Assembly: GCA_011775825.1 (NCBI GenBank)
Contig: JAABYK010000667.1
Location: forward strand, 1 to 12,464
DNA from: Candidatus Zhuqueibacterota bacterium
Lineage (GTDB): Bacteria > Zhuqueibacterota > Zhuqueibacteria > Oceanimicrobiales > Oceanimicrobiaceae
Direction of reading: 5' to 3'
DNA length: 12,464 nucleotides
Shown: one piece after another, positions 1 through 6,515 of the stretch
How positions within the stretch are numbered: the stretch's first letter is position 1
Layout: every line of letters begins with the position of its first letter
Position numbers and translations under genes: made by a program
The notes under the pieces: generated by a model
The model's input: only the letters and a program-made list of their open reading frames with translations
Told to the model about the DNA's origin: nothing
Database searches by the model: none

Positions 1-492
1 TCGTTATGGTCGCAACTCATGGGGAAAGCCGTCACCGGTCCCTTAAAAGCGGAAGAACTCGAACCCATTCCCATGGCACACACCACGTGGGCCGATTGGA
101 AGGCAAAACATGAAAACACGCTGGTGCTTTCCACCGACACCGGCTATCGCCGAGATTACGACCGCGACCCTTATGCGGGATATGAACGCAAAGACCGCGT
201 CATGTTTCCCGTGAGCCACAAAAACGACAAGTACCATATGAAAGAAACGGTTGTCGGAATCGAAATCGACGGCAAGTTCAAAGCTTATCCGTTCTCAGAA
301 TTGGAAAAAACGTCAGGAAGAATAGAGGACAAATTTAATGGACAGAAGATTGTGGTACATTATGACGATAAGCACAAGACCGCAACCGTGACCGATCCAC
401 AAGGGAATGAAATACACAGCACGATTCTGTACTGGTTCGCCTGGGTGGCATTTCATCCGGACACACAGGTGTTTCAGGCGCCAAAATCCTGA
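1..492 (+). CDS. DUF3179 domain-containing protein, 3' part
   Basis: The reading frame is open from the first base, so the gene starts upstream of the window and 163 C-terminal residues are visible. The sequence around 'HTTWADWKAKHENTLVLST' followed by 'DTGYRRDYDRDPYAGY' and 'VMFPVSHKND' is typical of DUF3179 proteins, which are usually about 300 to 400 residues, often carry a signal peptide or lipoprotein signal, and have no established function. The visible piece ends 'AWVAFHPDTQVFQAPKS', the usual family C-terminus, so the 3' end looks complete. Signal and N-terminal half cannot be seen. Only 15 bases separate its stop from the exporter gene that follows, so the two may share a transcript. 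Family assignment is from recognised motifs; no role is inferred. Confidence 0.85.
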   Translation, partial: SLWSQLMGKAVTGPLKAEELEPIPMAHTTWADWKAKHENTLVLSTDTGYRRDYDRDPYAGYERKDRVMFPVSHKNDKYHMKETVVGIEIDGKFKAYPFSELEKTSGRIEDKFNGQKIVVHYDDKHKTATVTDPQGNEIHSTILYWFAWVAFHPDTQVFQAPKS

Positions 493-507
493 CATAAAGG
501 AGGTTAC

Positions 508-1143
508 ATGATTGAGGAGTCGAAATTACTTTTGTTTTTGACAGCAGCGATCATTCTTCTGATTACACCTGGACCCGCCGTCCTTTATATTATCACGCGG
601 AGTGTTGATCGAGGACCTCTGGCAGGCATCGTTTCGGGACTGGGCTTAAGCGCTGGATCACTTATCCATCTCGCAGCCACGGTCCTCGGCGTTTCGGCTC
701 TCCTGCTTGCATCGACGATAGCATTTAATGTGGTTAAATATCTCGGCGCAGCCTACTTGATTTATTTGGGGATAAGCAGATTGTTAGAGCGCAATAAATC
801 CGATTCGACGCATCTCAACCCGCAAACCAATTTAAAAAGCGTCTTCTACCAAGGGATAACGGTGAATGTTTTGAATCCCAAAGCAGCTCTGTTTTTCTTT
901 GCGTTTTTACCCCAATTTGTCGATCCGTCCAGGGGAGCAGTGACTGTGCAAATCCTGACGCTGGGGATGATCTTCATTCTTCTGGGAATGATGAGCGACA
1001 GTCTGTATGCTCTCTTAGCCGGAACGCTTGGAAAGTGGCTCAAAGGCAATGCCCGCTTTTTGCAAGCTCAACGATTCTTCGCCGGATGGGTTTATATCGC
1101 GCTTGGCCTGGCAACTGTTCTCACTGGCGCTCGAAAGAAGTAA
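508..1143 (+). CDS. LysE/RhtB-family amino-acid exporter
   Basis: A 211-residue integral membrane protein of the LysE/RhtB translocator family, which exports amino acids or related metabolites across the inner membrane. The family signature is clear near the N-terminus: TPGPAVLYII at about residues 19-29, then repeated glycines in the second helix (GIVSGLGLSAGSL). About six hydrophobic segments can be seen, at roughly 6-28, 38-62, 68-88, 112-137, 145-170 and 188-207, as expected for a full-length member of about 205-215 residues. A strong ribosome binding site AAAGGAGG lies 5 bases before the ATG, which fixes the start. The substrate cannot be read from sequence. The gene follows the DUF3179 gene closely and converges with the minus-strand clpP-like gene. 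Confidence 0.9.
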   Translation: MIEESKLLLFLTAAIILLITPGPAVLYIITRSVDRGPLAGIVSGLGLSAGSLIHLAATVLGVSALLLASTIAFNVVKYLGAAYLIYLGISRLLERNKSDSTHLNPQTNLKSVFYQGITVNVLNPKAALFFFAFLPQFVDPSRGAVTVQILTLGMIFILLGMMSDSLYALLAGTLGKWLKGNARFLQAQRFFAGWVYIALGLATVLTGARKK

Positions 1144-1257
1144 TCACAACCGGTTTTAACTTCAGGCACTATGCAATGCTGACCACAAGCACCATCGAGA
1201 GTGTTTCGAGTGAATGTGAACTCCTCGTCATGTACCGCTCCTTTGAATCCGAAATCA

Positions 1258-1836
1258 TCAGAACGCATCTGCAGACCTAACGATTTGACCCACAATGCCA
1301 TATTCTTTGGCCTCGCTTGCCGACATCCAGAAATTTCTATCGGTATCTTGCTCCACTCTCTCAAGTGGCTGCCCGGTTTGTTTCGCAATGATCTCGTTCA
1401 GTCGACGTTTCATCCGCGAAATTTCTTTCGCTTCGATTGCCAGATCGACCGCACTTCCACTCATACCTCCGAGCGGCTGATGAATCATAAATCGCGTGTT
1501 TGGCAGGCAGAATCTATTTTCTTTTGGTGGCGCAACAAATATGAGCGCACCCGCACTGGCCACCCAGCCCGTTCCGATCACCTTGATGGGTGCCCTACAG
1601 TACTGAAGCATATCAAAAATGGTATCCGCCGATTCCACATGCCCACCCTGTGAATTGATATAAACCTTGATCTCATCCTTAGATTCAGCCGATAAAATTA
1701 ACAACTTCTCCGTAACTGCCTGGGCCACCTCTTGATTGATGGCGCCGTAAATGAGAACGGTTCGGGCTTTGAGCAGCTTTTCTTCGACGACAGCTCTAAA
1801 ATCTTCTTTCTTTTGCGCTTCAAATCGATTTTTCAT
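1258..1836 (-). CDS. ClpP-family serine protease paralogue with Ser-His-Asn site
   Basis: A 192-residue ClpP-fold protein, close to the usual mature length. The ATG at 1836 is preceded by AAGGAG at a good distance; the frame stays open upstream to 1992 but that stretch is the REP-like spacer, not protein. Conserved ClpP blocks in order: YINSQGG (residues 59-65, usually INSPGG), GWVASAGALI with nucleophile Ser94, FMIHQPLGG with His119, and EQDTDRNFWMSASEA. Aligning by the Ser-His spacing of 25 and the invariant MSA motif, the catalytic Asp (D171 in E. coli) falls on Asn168, codon at 1333-1335. A Ser-His-Asn arrangement is known from Listeria ClpP1, so the protein may be weakly active or work only in a mixed ring. 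No clpX or clpA lies beside it, so it is probably an accessory paralogue of the housekeeping ClpP. It converges with the LysE-type gene. Confidence 0.88.
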   Translation of the reverse strand: MKNRFEAQKKEDFRAVVEEKLLKARTVLIYGAINQEVAQAVTEKLLILSAESKDEIKVYINSQGGHVESADTIFDMLQYCRAPIKVIGTGWVASAGALIFVAPPKENRFCLPNTRFMIHQPLGGMSGSAVDLAIEAKEISRMKRRLNEIIAKQTGQPLERVEQDTDRNFWMSASEAKEYGIVGQIVRSADAF

Positions 1837-2426
1837 TGAATTGTTCTCCTTGTTTTTAACTTCCACAATCTCTACAATAGACAAGCTAAAATATATGAAA
1901 TTATTTGCAAAATCAAACATAAGTTTAACAAATTGGGAATGTCCCCTCGAGGGGACAGCCGACGAAGTCGGCAGGGGTGTCAAACCCATCACGCAATCTC
2001 AAGAGTCTTATTCGAGCTCCGAGATTAATGAGATAATGCGAGAGGTTTTTACTTGATTTAGACACACCAAATTTGCTATATTTGATCACTGGTGTCCGGT
2101 TGTTTTTAAAATTGGTCTTTTTAAGTTATTGATAATAAAATAGTAATGTCTACATAGAAGTTTTTTCTATTTCAACTCAAACAAAGTGCATTATTTGGAG
2201 TTGCGTTTATGTTCTTGTACAAAAAGACTGAAATTGGGCATTGCACTCTACACTTTCTTGGATATTTTAAGCACTTCTCGATTCAAAAAAGTTGATATTT
2301 TACAATTACTTACAAAACTCACGATCTACGACTTGAACGTAATCGCTGTAACCAACTAAATTTATTTGATAACCGGACAATAGTGATATTTGATTGTTAA
2401 TTTTAAGGGACAATGGGAGACGTTCT
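1837..2426. other. AT-rich divergent spacer between clpP-like gene and hicB
   Basis: About 590 bases with no convincing gene. Open frames here translate to low-complexity sequence and lack ribosome binding sites. The part next to the clpP-like gene holds its AAGGAG and presumably its promoter, then the palindromic REP-like element at 1941-1978. The rest (about 2050-2426) is markedly AT-rich and must contain the hicBA promoter. A TTGATT (2053-2058) and TATATT (2077-2082) pair with an 18-base gap is present, but in sequence this AT-rich such matches are expected by chance. Confidence 0.6.
1941..1978. repeat. REP-like double palindrome
   Basis: A perfect 16-base palindrome GTCCCCTCGAGGGGAC (1941-1956) is followed one base later by a second hairpin, GCCGAC-GAA-GTCGGC (1958-1972), and then AGGGGT. 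The last element can also pair with the CCCCT of the first palindrome, allowing a three-way fold. It is GC-rich inside an AT-rich spacer, which suggests a mobile or dispersed extragenic palindrome rather than local sequence. It lies about 105 bases upstream of the clpP-like start codon. It lacks a T-run, so it is not a classical terminator. Copy number elsewhere in the genome is unknown. Confidence 0.6.
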
Positions 2427-2741
2427 ATGGCTAAAATACAAGAAGTTTCATTGCGAGAATATGTGCACCAGATCTTGAAAAATGCTGTTTACGAAACCGA
2501 TAACAGCTTGGGAAAGATTCCATGTGTGGTTGCTGAGGCCCCTGACTTGTCAGGTTGTTTTACCCAAGGGGAAAATTTTGAAGAGGCTAGGGAAAATTTG
2601 ATTGATGCCATAGAACTCTGGATAACGGCCGGATTACAAGACGGCGAACAGATGCCGATTATCAATAACTGTCGATTAGCCGTTTCTTCGGTTCAGCTTG
2701 ATAATCAAAGAAAGTCGAAGCAAGAGGAAACGATTGGCTGA
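2427..2741 (+). CDS. hicB: HicB-family antitoxin
   Basis: A 104-residue HicB-type antitoxin that should neutralise the HicA product encoded immediately downstream. The HicB core is recognisable: VVAEAPDLSGCFTQGENFEEARENLIDAIELWI, the degraded RNase H-like fold in which HicB proteins bind HicA. The C-terminal tail is short and basic (QRKSKQEE), and no obvious helix-turn-helix or ribbon-helix-helix domain is visible, so autoregulation by direct DNA binding is not evident. The ATG at 2427 has GGGAG 6-7 bases upstream and is preferred over a TTG at 2394. The 3' end overlaps the toxin gene by 8 bases. Antitoxin-first order is the reverse of the classical E. coli hicAB layout but occurs in other bacteria. 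Confidence 0.85.
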   Translation: MAKIQEVSLREYVHQILKNAVYETDNSLGKIPCVVAEAPDLSGCFTQGENFEEARENLIDAIELWITAGLQDGEQMPIINNCRLAVSSVQLDNQRKSKQEETIG

Positions 2742-2952
2742 TCTTAAGCCTTTACCCCGCCACAAACTGGTCCGAAAATTACGTAAAGCTGGCTTTGAAG
2801 GTCCTTTCCCTGGAGGCAAGCATTCCTATATGACCAAAAGCAATAAACGAATAATTATCCCAAACCCGCACCGAGGAGATATTGCGGTCGGTTTGATTAA
2901 GAGAATTTTAAAACAAGCCAATATCTCTGCAAAGGAATGGCAAAAATTGTAA
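2734..2952 (+). CDS. hicA: HicA-family mRNA interferase toxin
   Basis: A small basic protein of 72 residues if it starts at the TTG at 2734, which has AAGAGGAA a few bases upstream and overlaps the hicB stop. A second TTG at 2698 would add 12 residues but has no better support. The family pattern is clear: KLVRKLRKAGFEG, then PGGKHSYM with the catalytic-type His30, then KRIIIPNPHRGDIAVGLIKRILKQANIS. HicA toxins have a dsRBD-like fold and cleave mRNA when free of HicB. Length is normal and the histidine is intact, so the toxin is probably functional. The non-ATG start and translational overlap with hicB would keep toxin output tied to, and below, antitoxin output (inference). Confidence 0.82.
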   Translation: MADLKPLPRHKLVRKLRKAGFEGPFPGGKHSYMTKSNKRIIIPNPHRGDIAVGLIKRILKQANISAKEWQKL

Positions 2953-3174
2953 TCAAAGCATGGTCAATTCACCCATTTCCTCTCATCTGTTGTCATGTTC
3001 AAGCCATGGTAAATGCCCTTTCGGATGGCTGTTCTTTGGGCGTTCCTTGGGCACAAGTTTATCTGCCATCCTCAAATGTCAATAAAAAACTGGCTATGAA
3101 CGCACTATGTCTAAACAAAAGTGCCCATGAATTTGGAAGCTGATCCCCCGGTCAGGTAGACCTTCCGATTTTCC

Positions 3175-3204
3175 TTGATTTTAAAACAAGAAAATTGGTA
3201 TAAT
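3175..3204 (+). promoter_or_regulatory. Candidate sigma-70 promoter for the xdhC-cox cluster
   Basis: TTGATT (3175-3180) and a perfect TATAAT (3199-3204) are 18 bases apart, and TG one base before the -10 makes it an extended -10 site (TGGTATAAT). Transcription would start about 30 bases before the first xdhC-type ATG at 3244. This is the best promoter-like match in the window and sits where the cox cluster begins. It is a pattern match only; the host's sigma factor preferences are unknown. Confidence 0.5.
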
Positions 3205-3243
3205 TTACGTAAACAATGTCCGTGAATTAATTATAAGCATACC

Positions 3244-3570
3244 ATGCGTGAAACTCTGGCCATTTTAGAAACTCTGGAAAAACTCAAAAGCAAAGGTGAA
3301 AAAGCTGCGCTTGCCACAGTCGTGCGTACCGCCGGCTCAACTTACCGGAAAGAGGGCGCCAAAATGCTCATCAGTGAGAAAGGCGAAACGGTGGGCTCCA
3401 TCAGCGCTGGGTGCCTGGAGGCGGATGTTCTGGAAATCGTCCCGAACGTCATCCAAAGCGGCGAGCCAAAGCTGCTTCGCTACGACAATACCGCGCCCGA
3501 AGACGTCATCTGGGGTCTCGGGTTAGGTTGCAACGGCGTGGTGGAGGTCTTTGTGGAGTCGGTGGAGTAG
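3244..3570 (+). CDS. Stand-alone XdhC/CoxI N-terminal domain protein
   Basis: A 108-residue protein made only of the XdhC_CoxI domain. Diagnostic motifs are LATVVRTAGSTYRKEGAKML (residues 23-42), SAGCLEADV with conserved Cys57 (54-62), and WGLGLGCNGVVEVFVE near the C-terminus. XdhC-family proteins bind molybdenum cofactor and help sulfurate and insert it into molybdenum hydroxylases. The usual C-terminal Rossmann domain (XdhC_C) is absent; the stop at 3570 is clean. The next gene carries the Rossmann half, so the two may act as a split pair. The start is the ATG at 3244, with a candidate extended -10 promoter upstream but no strong ribosome binding site. It is the first gene of the Mo-hydroxylase cluster. 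Confidence 0.85.
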   Translation: MRETLAILETLEKLKSKGEKAALATVVRTAGSTYRKEGAKMLISEKGETVGSISAGCLEADVLEIVPNVIQSGEPKLLRYDNTAPEDVIWGLGLGCNGVVEVFVESVE

Positions 3571-3632
3571 ATTCTAAGCCTGGAACATCATTAAACCACC
3601 AAATCCAAATCATGCAAATCGAACCCTGATCC

Positions 3633-4448
3633 GTGAATCATTCCGAAACTAAATTCGACTTCTATCATCTCCTAAAACGAACGGTCGAACAAAACAAGCC
3701 GGTTGCCCTGGCCACGGTTATTTCAAACCAATCGAAGAGAGCAGTTAAAGTAGCGGCTAAAATGCTCGTGTATGCTAATGGCAGCCACGAAGGCGGTCTT
3801 GGCAATGCAGATTTAGATAAGCGCGTGATCAGGGATGCTCTGGAGCTTCTGTTAAAGGAAACATCCAAAACACTCACGTACGAATTTGAGCCCGAACAAA
3901 ACATCGAAGTCTACATTGAATCGATTTTGCCGCCGCCACATTTGGTGATCATCGGTGCGGATCCCGATGCAATCCCGATTGTCACTTTGGGCAAGCAATT
4001 GGGGTTCAAAGTGGTGTTGGTAGACCACCGCCCCAATTTTGCTAATCGAGACAAATATCCCGATGCCGATGAGACATTGGTCGCACAAGCAGAAGAAGTC
4101 CCACAGAAAGTCACCCTCGACGAAAAAACGTTTGTGCTGATCAAGACTCACAACTACCTCAAAGACAAAGACATATTGCAGGCTGTTTTGAAGTCAAAGA
4201 CCAGATATATCGGGCAACTTGGTCCAAAAGCTCGGGCCGAGGACTTGCTTAAAGACCTGTCGGAAGAAGGATTGCATTTCAGTCCGGCTGAATTAGAACG
4301 ATTGTATGCTCCTGTGGGTTTGGATATTGGTGCCGAAAGCCCGGAGCAAATTGCGTTGAGCGTTTTGGGAGAAATGCTGGCAGTCAAAAATGGCCGAGAG
4401 GGCGGCTTCTTGCGACATCAGACCCAGGCGATTCATCCACGAGATTAA
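3633..4448 (+). CDS. XdhC-family protein with Rossmann domain, divergent motifs
   Basis: A 271-residue XdhC/CoxF-type Mo-hydroxylase maturation factor. Residues about 10-98 form a second, degenerate XdhC_CoxI domain (VALATVISNQSKRAVKVAAKML), where the family's GST and GCLE motifs are replaced by NQS and GGLGNAD, so the conserved Cys is missing. Residues about 102-252 form the XdhC_C Rossmann domain: LVIIGADPDAIPIV, VVLVDHRPNFANRDKYPDAD, KTHNYLKDKDIL, RYIGQLGPKAR and APVGLDIGAESPEQIALSVLGEML. The first loop reads GADPDAIP rather than GAGH-type, so the second glycine of the dinucleotide loop is lost. The GTG at 3633 is the only plausible start: a stop in frame lies two codons upstream. No clear ribosome binding site precedes it. 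It probably pairs with the preceding stand-alone domain, which keeps the Cys. Confidence 0.85.
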   Translation: MNHSETKFDFYHLLKRTVEQNKPVALATVISNQSKRAVKVAAKMLVYANGSHEGGLGNADLDKRVIRDALELLLKETSKTLTYEFEPEQNIEVYIESILPPPHLVIIGADPDAIPIVTLGKQLGFKVVLVDHRPNFANRDKYPDADETLVAQAEEVPQKVTLDEKTFVLIKTHNYLKDKDILQAVLKSKTRYIGQLGPKARAEDLLKDLSEEGLHFSPAELERLYAPVGLDIGAESPEQIALSVLGEMLAVKNGREGGFLRHQTQAIHPRD

Positions 4449-4535
4449 TCGAATGCAAGATTGCCACTATCTACCAGAAATAGGGCCTGCCCGAAATCTG
4501 TTCTTATTTTCAAAAAAGGCATCCAGGTTTAAATT

Positions 4536-5165
4536 ATGAAAAATAACCCATTCATATCGGCGATTGTTTTAGCAGCGGGAACGTCCACCCGGATGGGACA
4601 GAAGAACAAATTGTTTCTACGCATAGACCGCAAAACCATTCTCCGGTGGTCTGTCGAAAATGCGCTAAAGTCGACGGTAAATGAGGTACTGGTGGTCACG
4701 GGAGAAGACATCAACCAGGTCCTGCTCGAGTTAAAGCAATTGGATGTCAACGTTCTGATGAATCGAAATTACTTGTTGGGCATGAGCTCGTCGATCATTA
4801 CAGGAATCAGGGCCGTAAATCCTAACTCTGATGCCGCCCTCATTCTGCTGGCAGATCAGCCAAATTTGCAAGCGGATACCATCGATCAATTAATTCAGAC
4901 ATTTCTCGACAGTGAGAAAAAGATTGTCGTAAGTCGATACGATGGAATTATTGGCAACCCGGCGTTATTCGACAGGAGTTTGTTTCCGGAACTCAAGCAG
5001 ATTGAAGGCGACGTGGGCGCGCGGTCCGTTTTAAAGCGTCACTCCGATAACATCGCGGTCGTTGACATTCCCGAAGAAGAATCCCTGGATGTGGATACAC
5101 CGCAAGACTTTGAAAAAATTCGATCTCTTCTACAAAGAGCAGAATTTAGCACAGAAATTTCTTGA
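4536..5165 (+). CDS. mocA: Molybdenum cofactor cytidylyltransferase (MocA-like)
   Basis: A 209-residue nucleotidyltransferase of the MobA/MocA family, expected to join CMP to molybdopterin to give the MCD cofactor used by xanthine dehydrogenase/CO dehydrogenase-type enzymes. The nucleotide loop LAAGTSTRMGQKNK (residues 12-25) has LAAG, the form associated with CTP-using MocA, rather than LAGG of GTP-using MobA. Further motifs: NRNYLLGMSSSIITGI (76-91), LADQP (105-109, metal-binding Asp), GNPALF (140-145) and EGDVGAR (157-163), then DVDTPQDF near the C-terminus. Length is normal. The ribosome binding site is weak. Its position between xdhC and coxG/coxS fits a dedicated cofactor supply for the downstream hydroxylase. 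Confidence 0.88.
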   Translation: MKNNPFISAIVLAAGTSTRMGQKNKLFLRIDRKTILRWSVENALKSTVNEVLVVTGEDINQVLLELKQLDVNVLMNRNYLLGMSSSIITGIRAVNPNSDAALILLADQPNLQADTIDQLIQTFLDSEKKIVVSRYDGIIGNPALFDRSLFPELKQIEGDVGARSVLKRHSDNIAVVDIPEEESLDVDTPQDFEKIRSLLQRAEFSTEIS

Positions 5166-5246
5166 CATTATTTTTATATTTGTGTACCATTTCGGTGCTT
5201 CCAATCATAATATTTCATTCCGCATGAATTAACGGAGGAGTCAATC

Positions 5247-5702
5247 GTGAAACTGGAGGGAAGTGTCTCCTTACCTGCACCATCCGATAAACTCTGGGAC
5301 ATGTTGCAAGATCCTGAATTTCTAAAAGAGGTCATGCCCGGCTGTAAAGAATTGAAGCGGACGGGTGAAGACCAGTTTGAAGGCGTCGTCGGAGCTAAAG
5401 TCGGGTCCATCTTTAGCCAATACACAACAAAGTTTACGCTCTACGACAAGAATCCCCCTGACAGCTATCGCCTCAAAATCGAAGGCAGCGGTAAAGGTGG
5501 GTTCGTTCAAGCTGACATGAAGGTCTCTTTGGAATCTCAAGATTCAAATGAAACCGAGCTCACGTACAGTGGCGAGGCGAGCATCGGTGGCACCATTGCC
5601 AGAGTCGGTCAACGTCTGCTTGATGCCGCGACGAAGATGCTGATAAATAAAGGATTTAAGACACTCAAAAAGAAAGTCGAATTGTCACTCGGCAATAAAT
5701 AG
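5247..5702 (+). CDS. coxG: CoxG-family SRPBCC protein
   Basis: A 151-residue member of the CoxG subgroup of SRPBCC (START-like) lipid-binding folds. Family features are the N-terminal GSVSLPAPSDKLWDMLQDPEFLKEVMPGCKEL with the PGC motif at 31-33, a central strand-rich part, and the C-terminal helix GGTIARVGQRLLDAATKMLINKGFKTLKKKVE. The long membrane-anchoring tail of classical CoxG (about 200 residues in Oligotropha) is absent; the protein stops right after the fold. CoxG has been linked to membrane attachment of CO dehydrogenase and, in mycobacteria, to quinone handling; an electron-transfer role here is inference. The GTG start at 5247 is fixed by GGAGGAG six bases upstream. It sits between the cofactor genes and the structural genes. 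Confidence 0.88.
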   Translation: MKLEGSVSLPAPSDKLWDMLQDPEFLKEVMPGCKELKRTGEDQFEGVVGAKVGSIFSQYTTKFTLYDKNPPDSYRLKIEGSGKGGFVQADMKVSLESQDSNETELTYSGEASIGGTIARVGQRLLDAATKMLINKGFKTLKKKVELSLGNK

Positions 5703-6034
5703 ATAACGCTGGAATTCTGATCTTGCGAGACGCCGCAATGACTTAGTGCTCTATTTCAAAAATAGGTGTAGTTTTTTGGTAACATACAAAAGCGAAGAGC
5801 GTGGAGCGAGAAGCGATACCGAGCGCTCTTCGCTCTACGCTTCTCGCTCAACAATGACACATAGGCGAGCCATGCCGGATCTCAAGACCCTATCACTAAA
5901 TCCGACACAGCACTTAGTTACAATCACATCGAAACATCGAATATTCATCAAAATCTCGAGCAGGGTTAATTTTTCTAGCGCTGCTTCACAATCTACAAGT
6001 TAAAACCTCAAACACTCATTTTTAAGGAGGAACC
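5703..6034. other. Intergenic region upstream of coxS with inverted repeat
   Basis: About 330 bases without a supported gene. In order: a short hairpin TTGCG-AGACGC-CGCAA (5723-5738); a weak stem CTATTT-CAA-AAATAG (5751-5765) followed a few bases later by GTTTTTT, which could be a feeble terminator for coxG; a long imperfect inverted repeat (5791-5848, listed separately); and then about 170 bases of plain sequence up to the coxS ribosome binding site AAGGAGG (6024-6030). No promoter stands out for coxS. An open frame across 5746-6003 has no ribosome binding site, reads through the repeat and is not taken as a gene. Confidence 0.55.
5791..5848. repeat. Imperfect 25-base inverted repeat
   Basis: The arms 5791-5815 and 5824-5848 are reverse complements at 20 of 25 positions, separated by 8 bases. 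Each arm is itself built from GCGAAGAGCG / GAGCGAGAAGCG-like units, so several alternative foldings exist. No run of T follows the right arm directly, which argues against a classical terminator. It may be a dispersed extragenic repeat or an RNA structure between coxG and coxS. Confidence 0.6.
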
Positions 6035-6499
6035 ATGAGGCACACCATACAAGTCACGGTTAACGGTGTTCAACATGAAGCCGAGGTGGAACCGCGCGTC
6101 TTATTGGTGCACTTCTTGCGGGACAACCTGAGACTGACCGGCACACACGTCGGTTGCGACACCAGCCAATGTGGGGCCTGCACCGTTCTGGTGGATGGCA
6201 TTTCAACAAAGTCGTGTACCATGTTTGCAGTGCAATCTGACGGGCGAGAAATAACCACCATCGAAGGGCTGGCCCAAAATGGCGATTTACACCCACTGCA
6301 GGCAGCATTTCAGGAAGAACACGGCTTGCAATGCGGCTACTGCACGCCTGGCGTAATCATGTCGACATACGATCTCCTGCAAAGCAATCCTAAACCGACC
6401 GAAGAAGAAATTCGCCATGCTTTGGAAGGAAATTATTGTCGATGCACCGGTTATCATAACATCATAAAATCAGTGCAACGCGCAGCGCAACTACTTTAG
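6035..6499 (+). CDS. coxS: Molybdenum hydroxylase small subunit, 2Fe-2S (CoxS-like)
   Basis: A 154-residue iron-sulfur subunit carrying both [2Fe-2S] clusters of a CoxSLM/xanthine dehydrogenase-type enzyme. The N-terminal plant-ferredoxin-type domain has GCDTSQCGACTVLVDG, with Cys41, Cys46, Cys49 and Cys61. The C-terminal all-helical domain has CGYC (Cys100, Cys103) and CRCTGYHNI (Cys135, Cys137). All eight ligands are present. It passes electrons from the Mo site in CoxL to FAD in CoxM, in the cytoplasm. AAGGAGG five bases before the ATG gives a confident start. It is the first structural gene; the large-subunit gene follows only after a roughly 500-base interruption holding a four-helix-bundle gene. 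Confidence 0.93.
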   Translation: MRHTIQVTVNGVQHEAEVEPRVLLVHFLRDNLRLTGTHVGCDTSQCGACTVLVDGISTKSCTMFAVQSDGREITTIEGLAQNGDLHPLQAAFQEEHGLQCGYCTPGVIMSTYDLLQSNPKPTEEEIRHALEGNYCRCTGYHNIIKSVQRAAQLL

Positions 6500-6515
6500 C
6501 AAGCACCAAATCTTG

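Noticed and set aside
1837..1992. N-terminal extension of the clpP-like protein to 244 residues
   Set aside because: The extra stretch translates the REP-like palindrome and AT-rich spacer; the internal ATG at 1836 has a proper ribosome binding site and gives the normal ClpP length.
2937..3143. 68-codon frame overlapping the end of hicA
   Set aside because: No ribosome binding site of its own, no recognisable motif and unusual composition for a small gene; more likely chance.
3244..4448. The two xdhC-type genes as one gene split by a frameshift
   Set aside because: The second gene has its own complete, though divergent, N-terminal CoxI domain, so joining them would duplicate the domain rather than repair it.
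5746..6003. 85-codon frame between coxG and coxS
   Set aside because: It reads through the inverted repeat, has no ribosome binding site and resembles no family.
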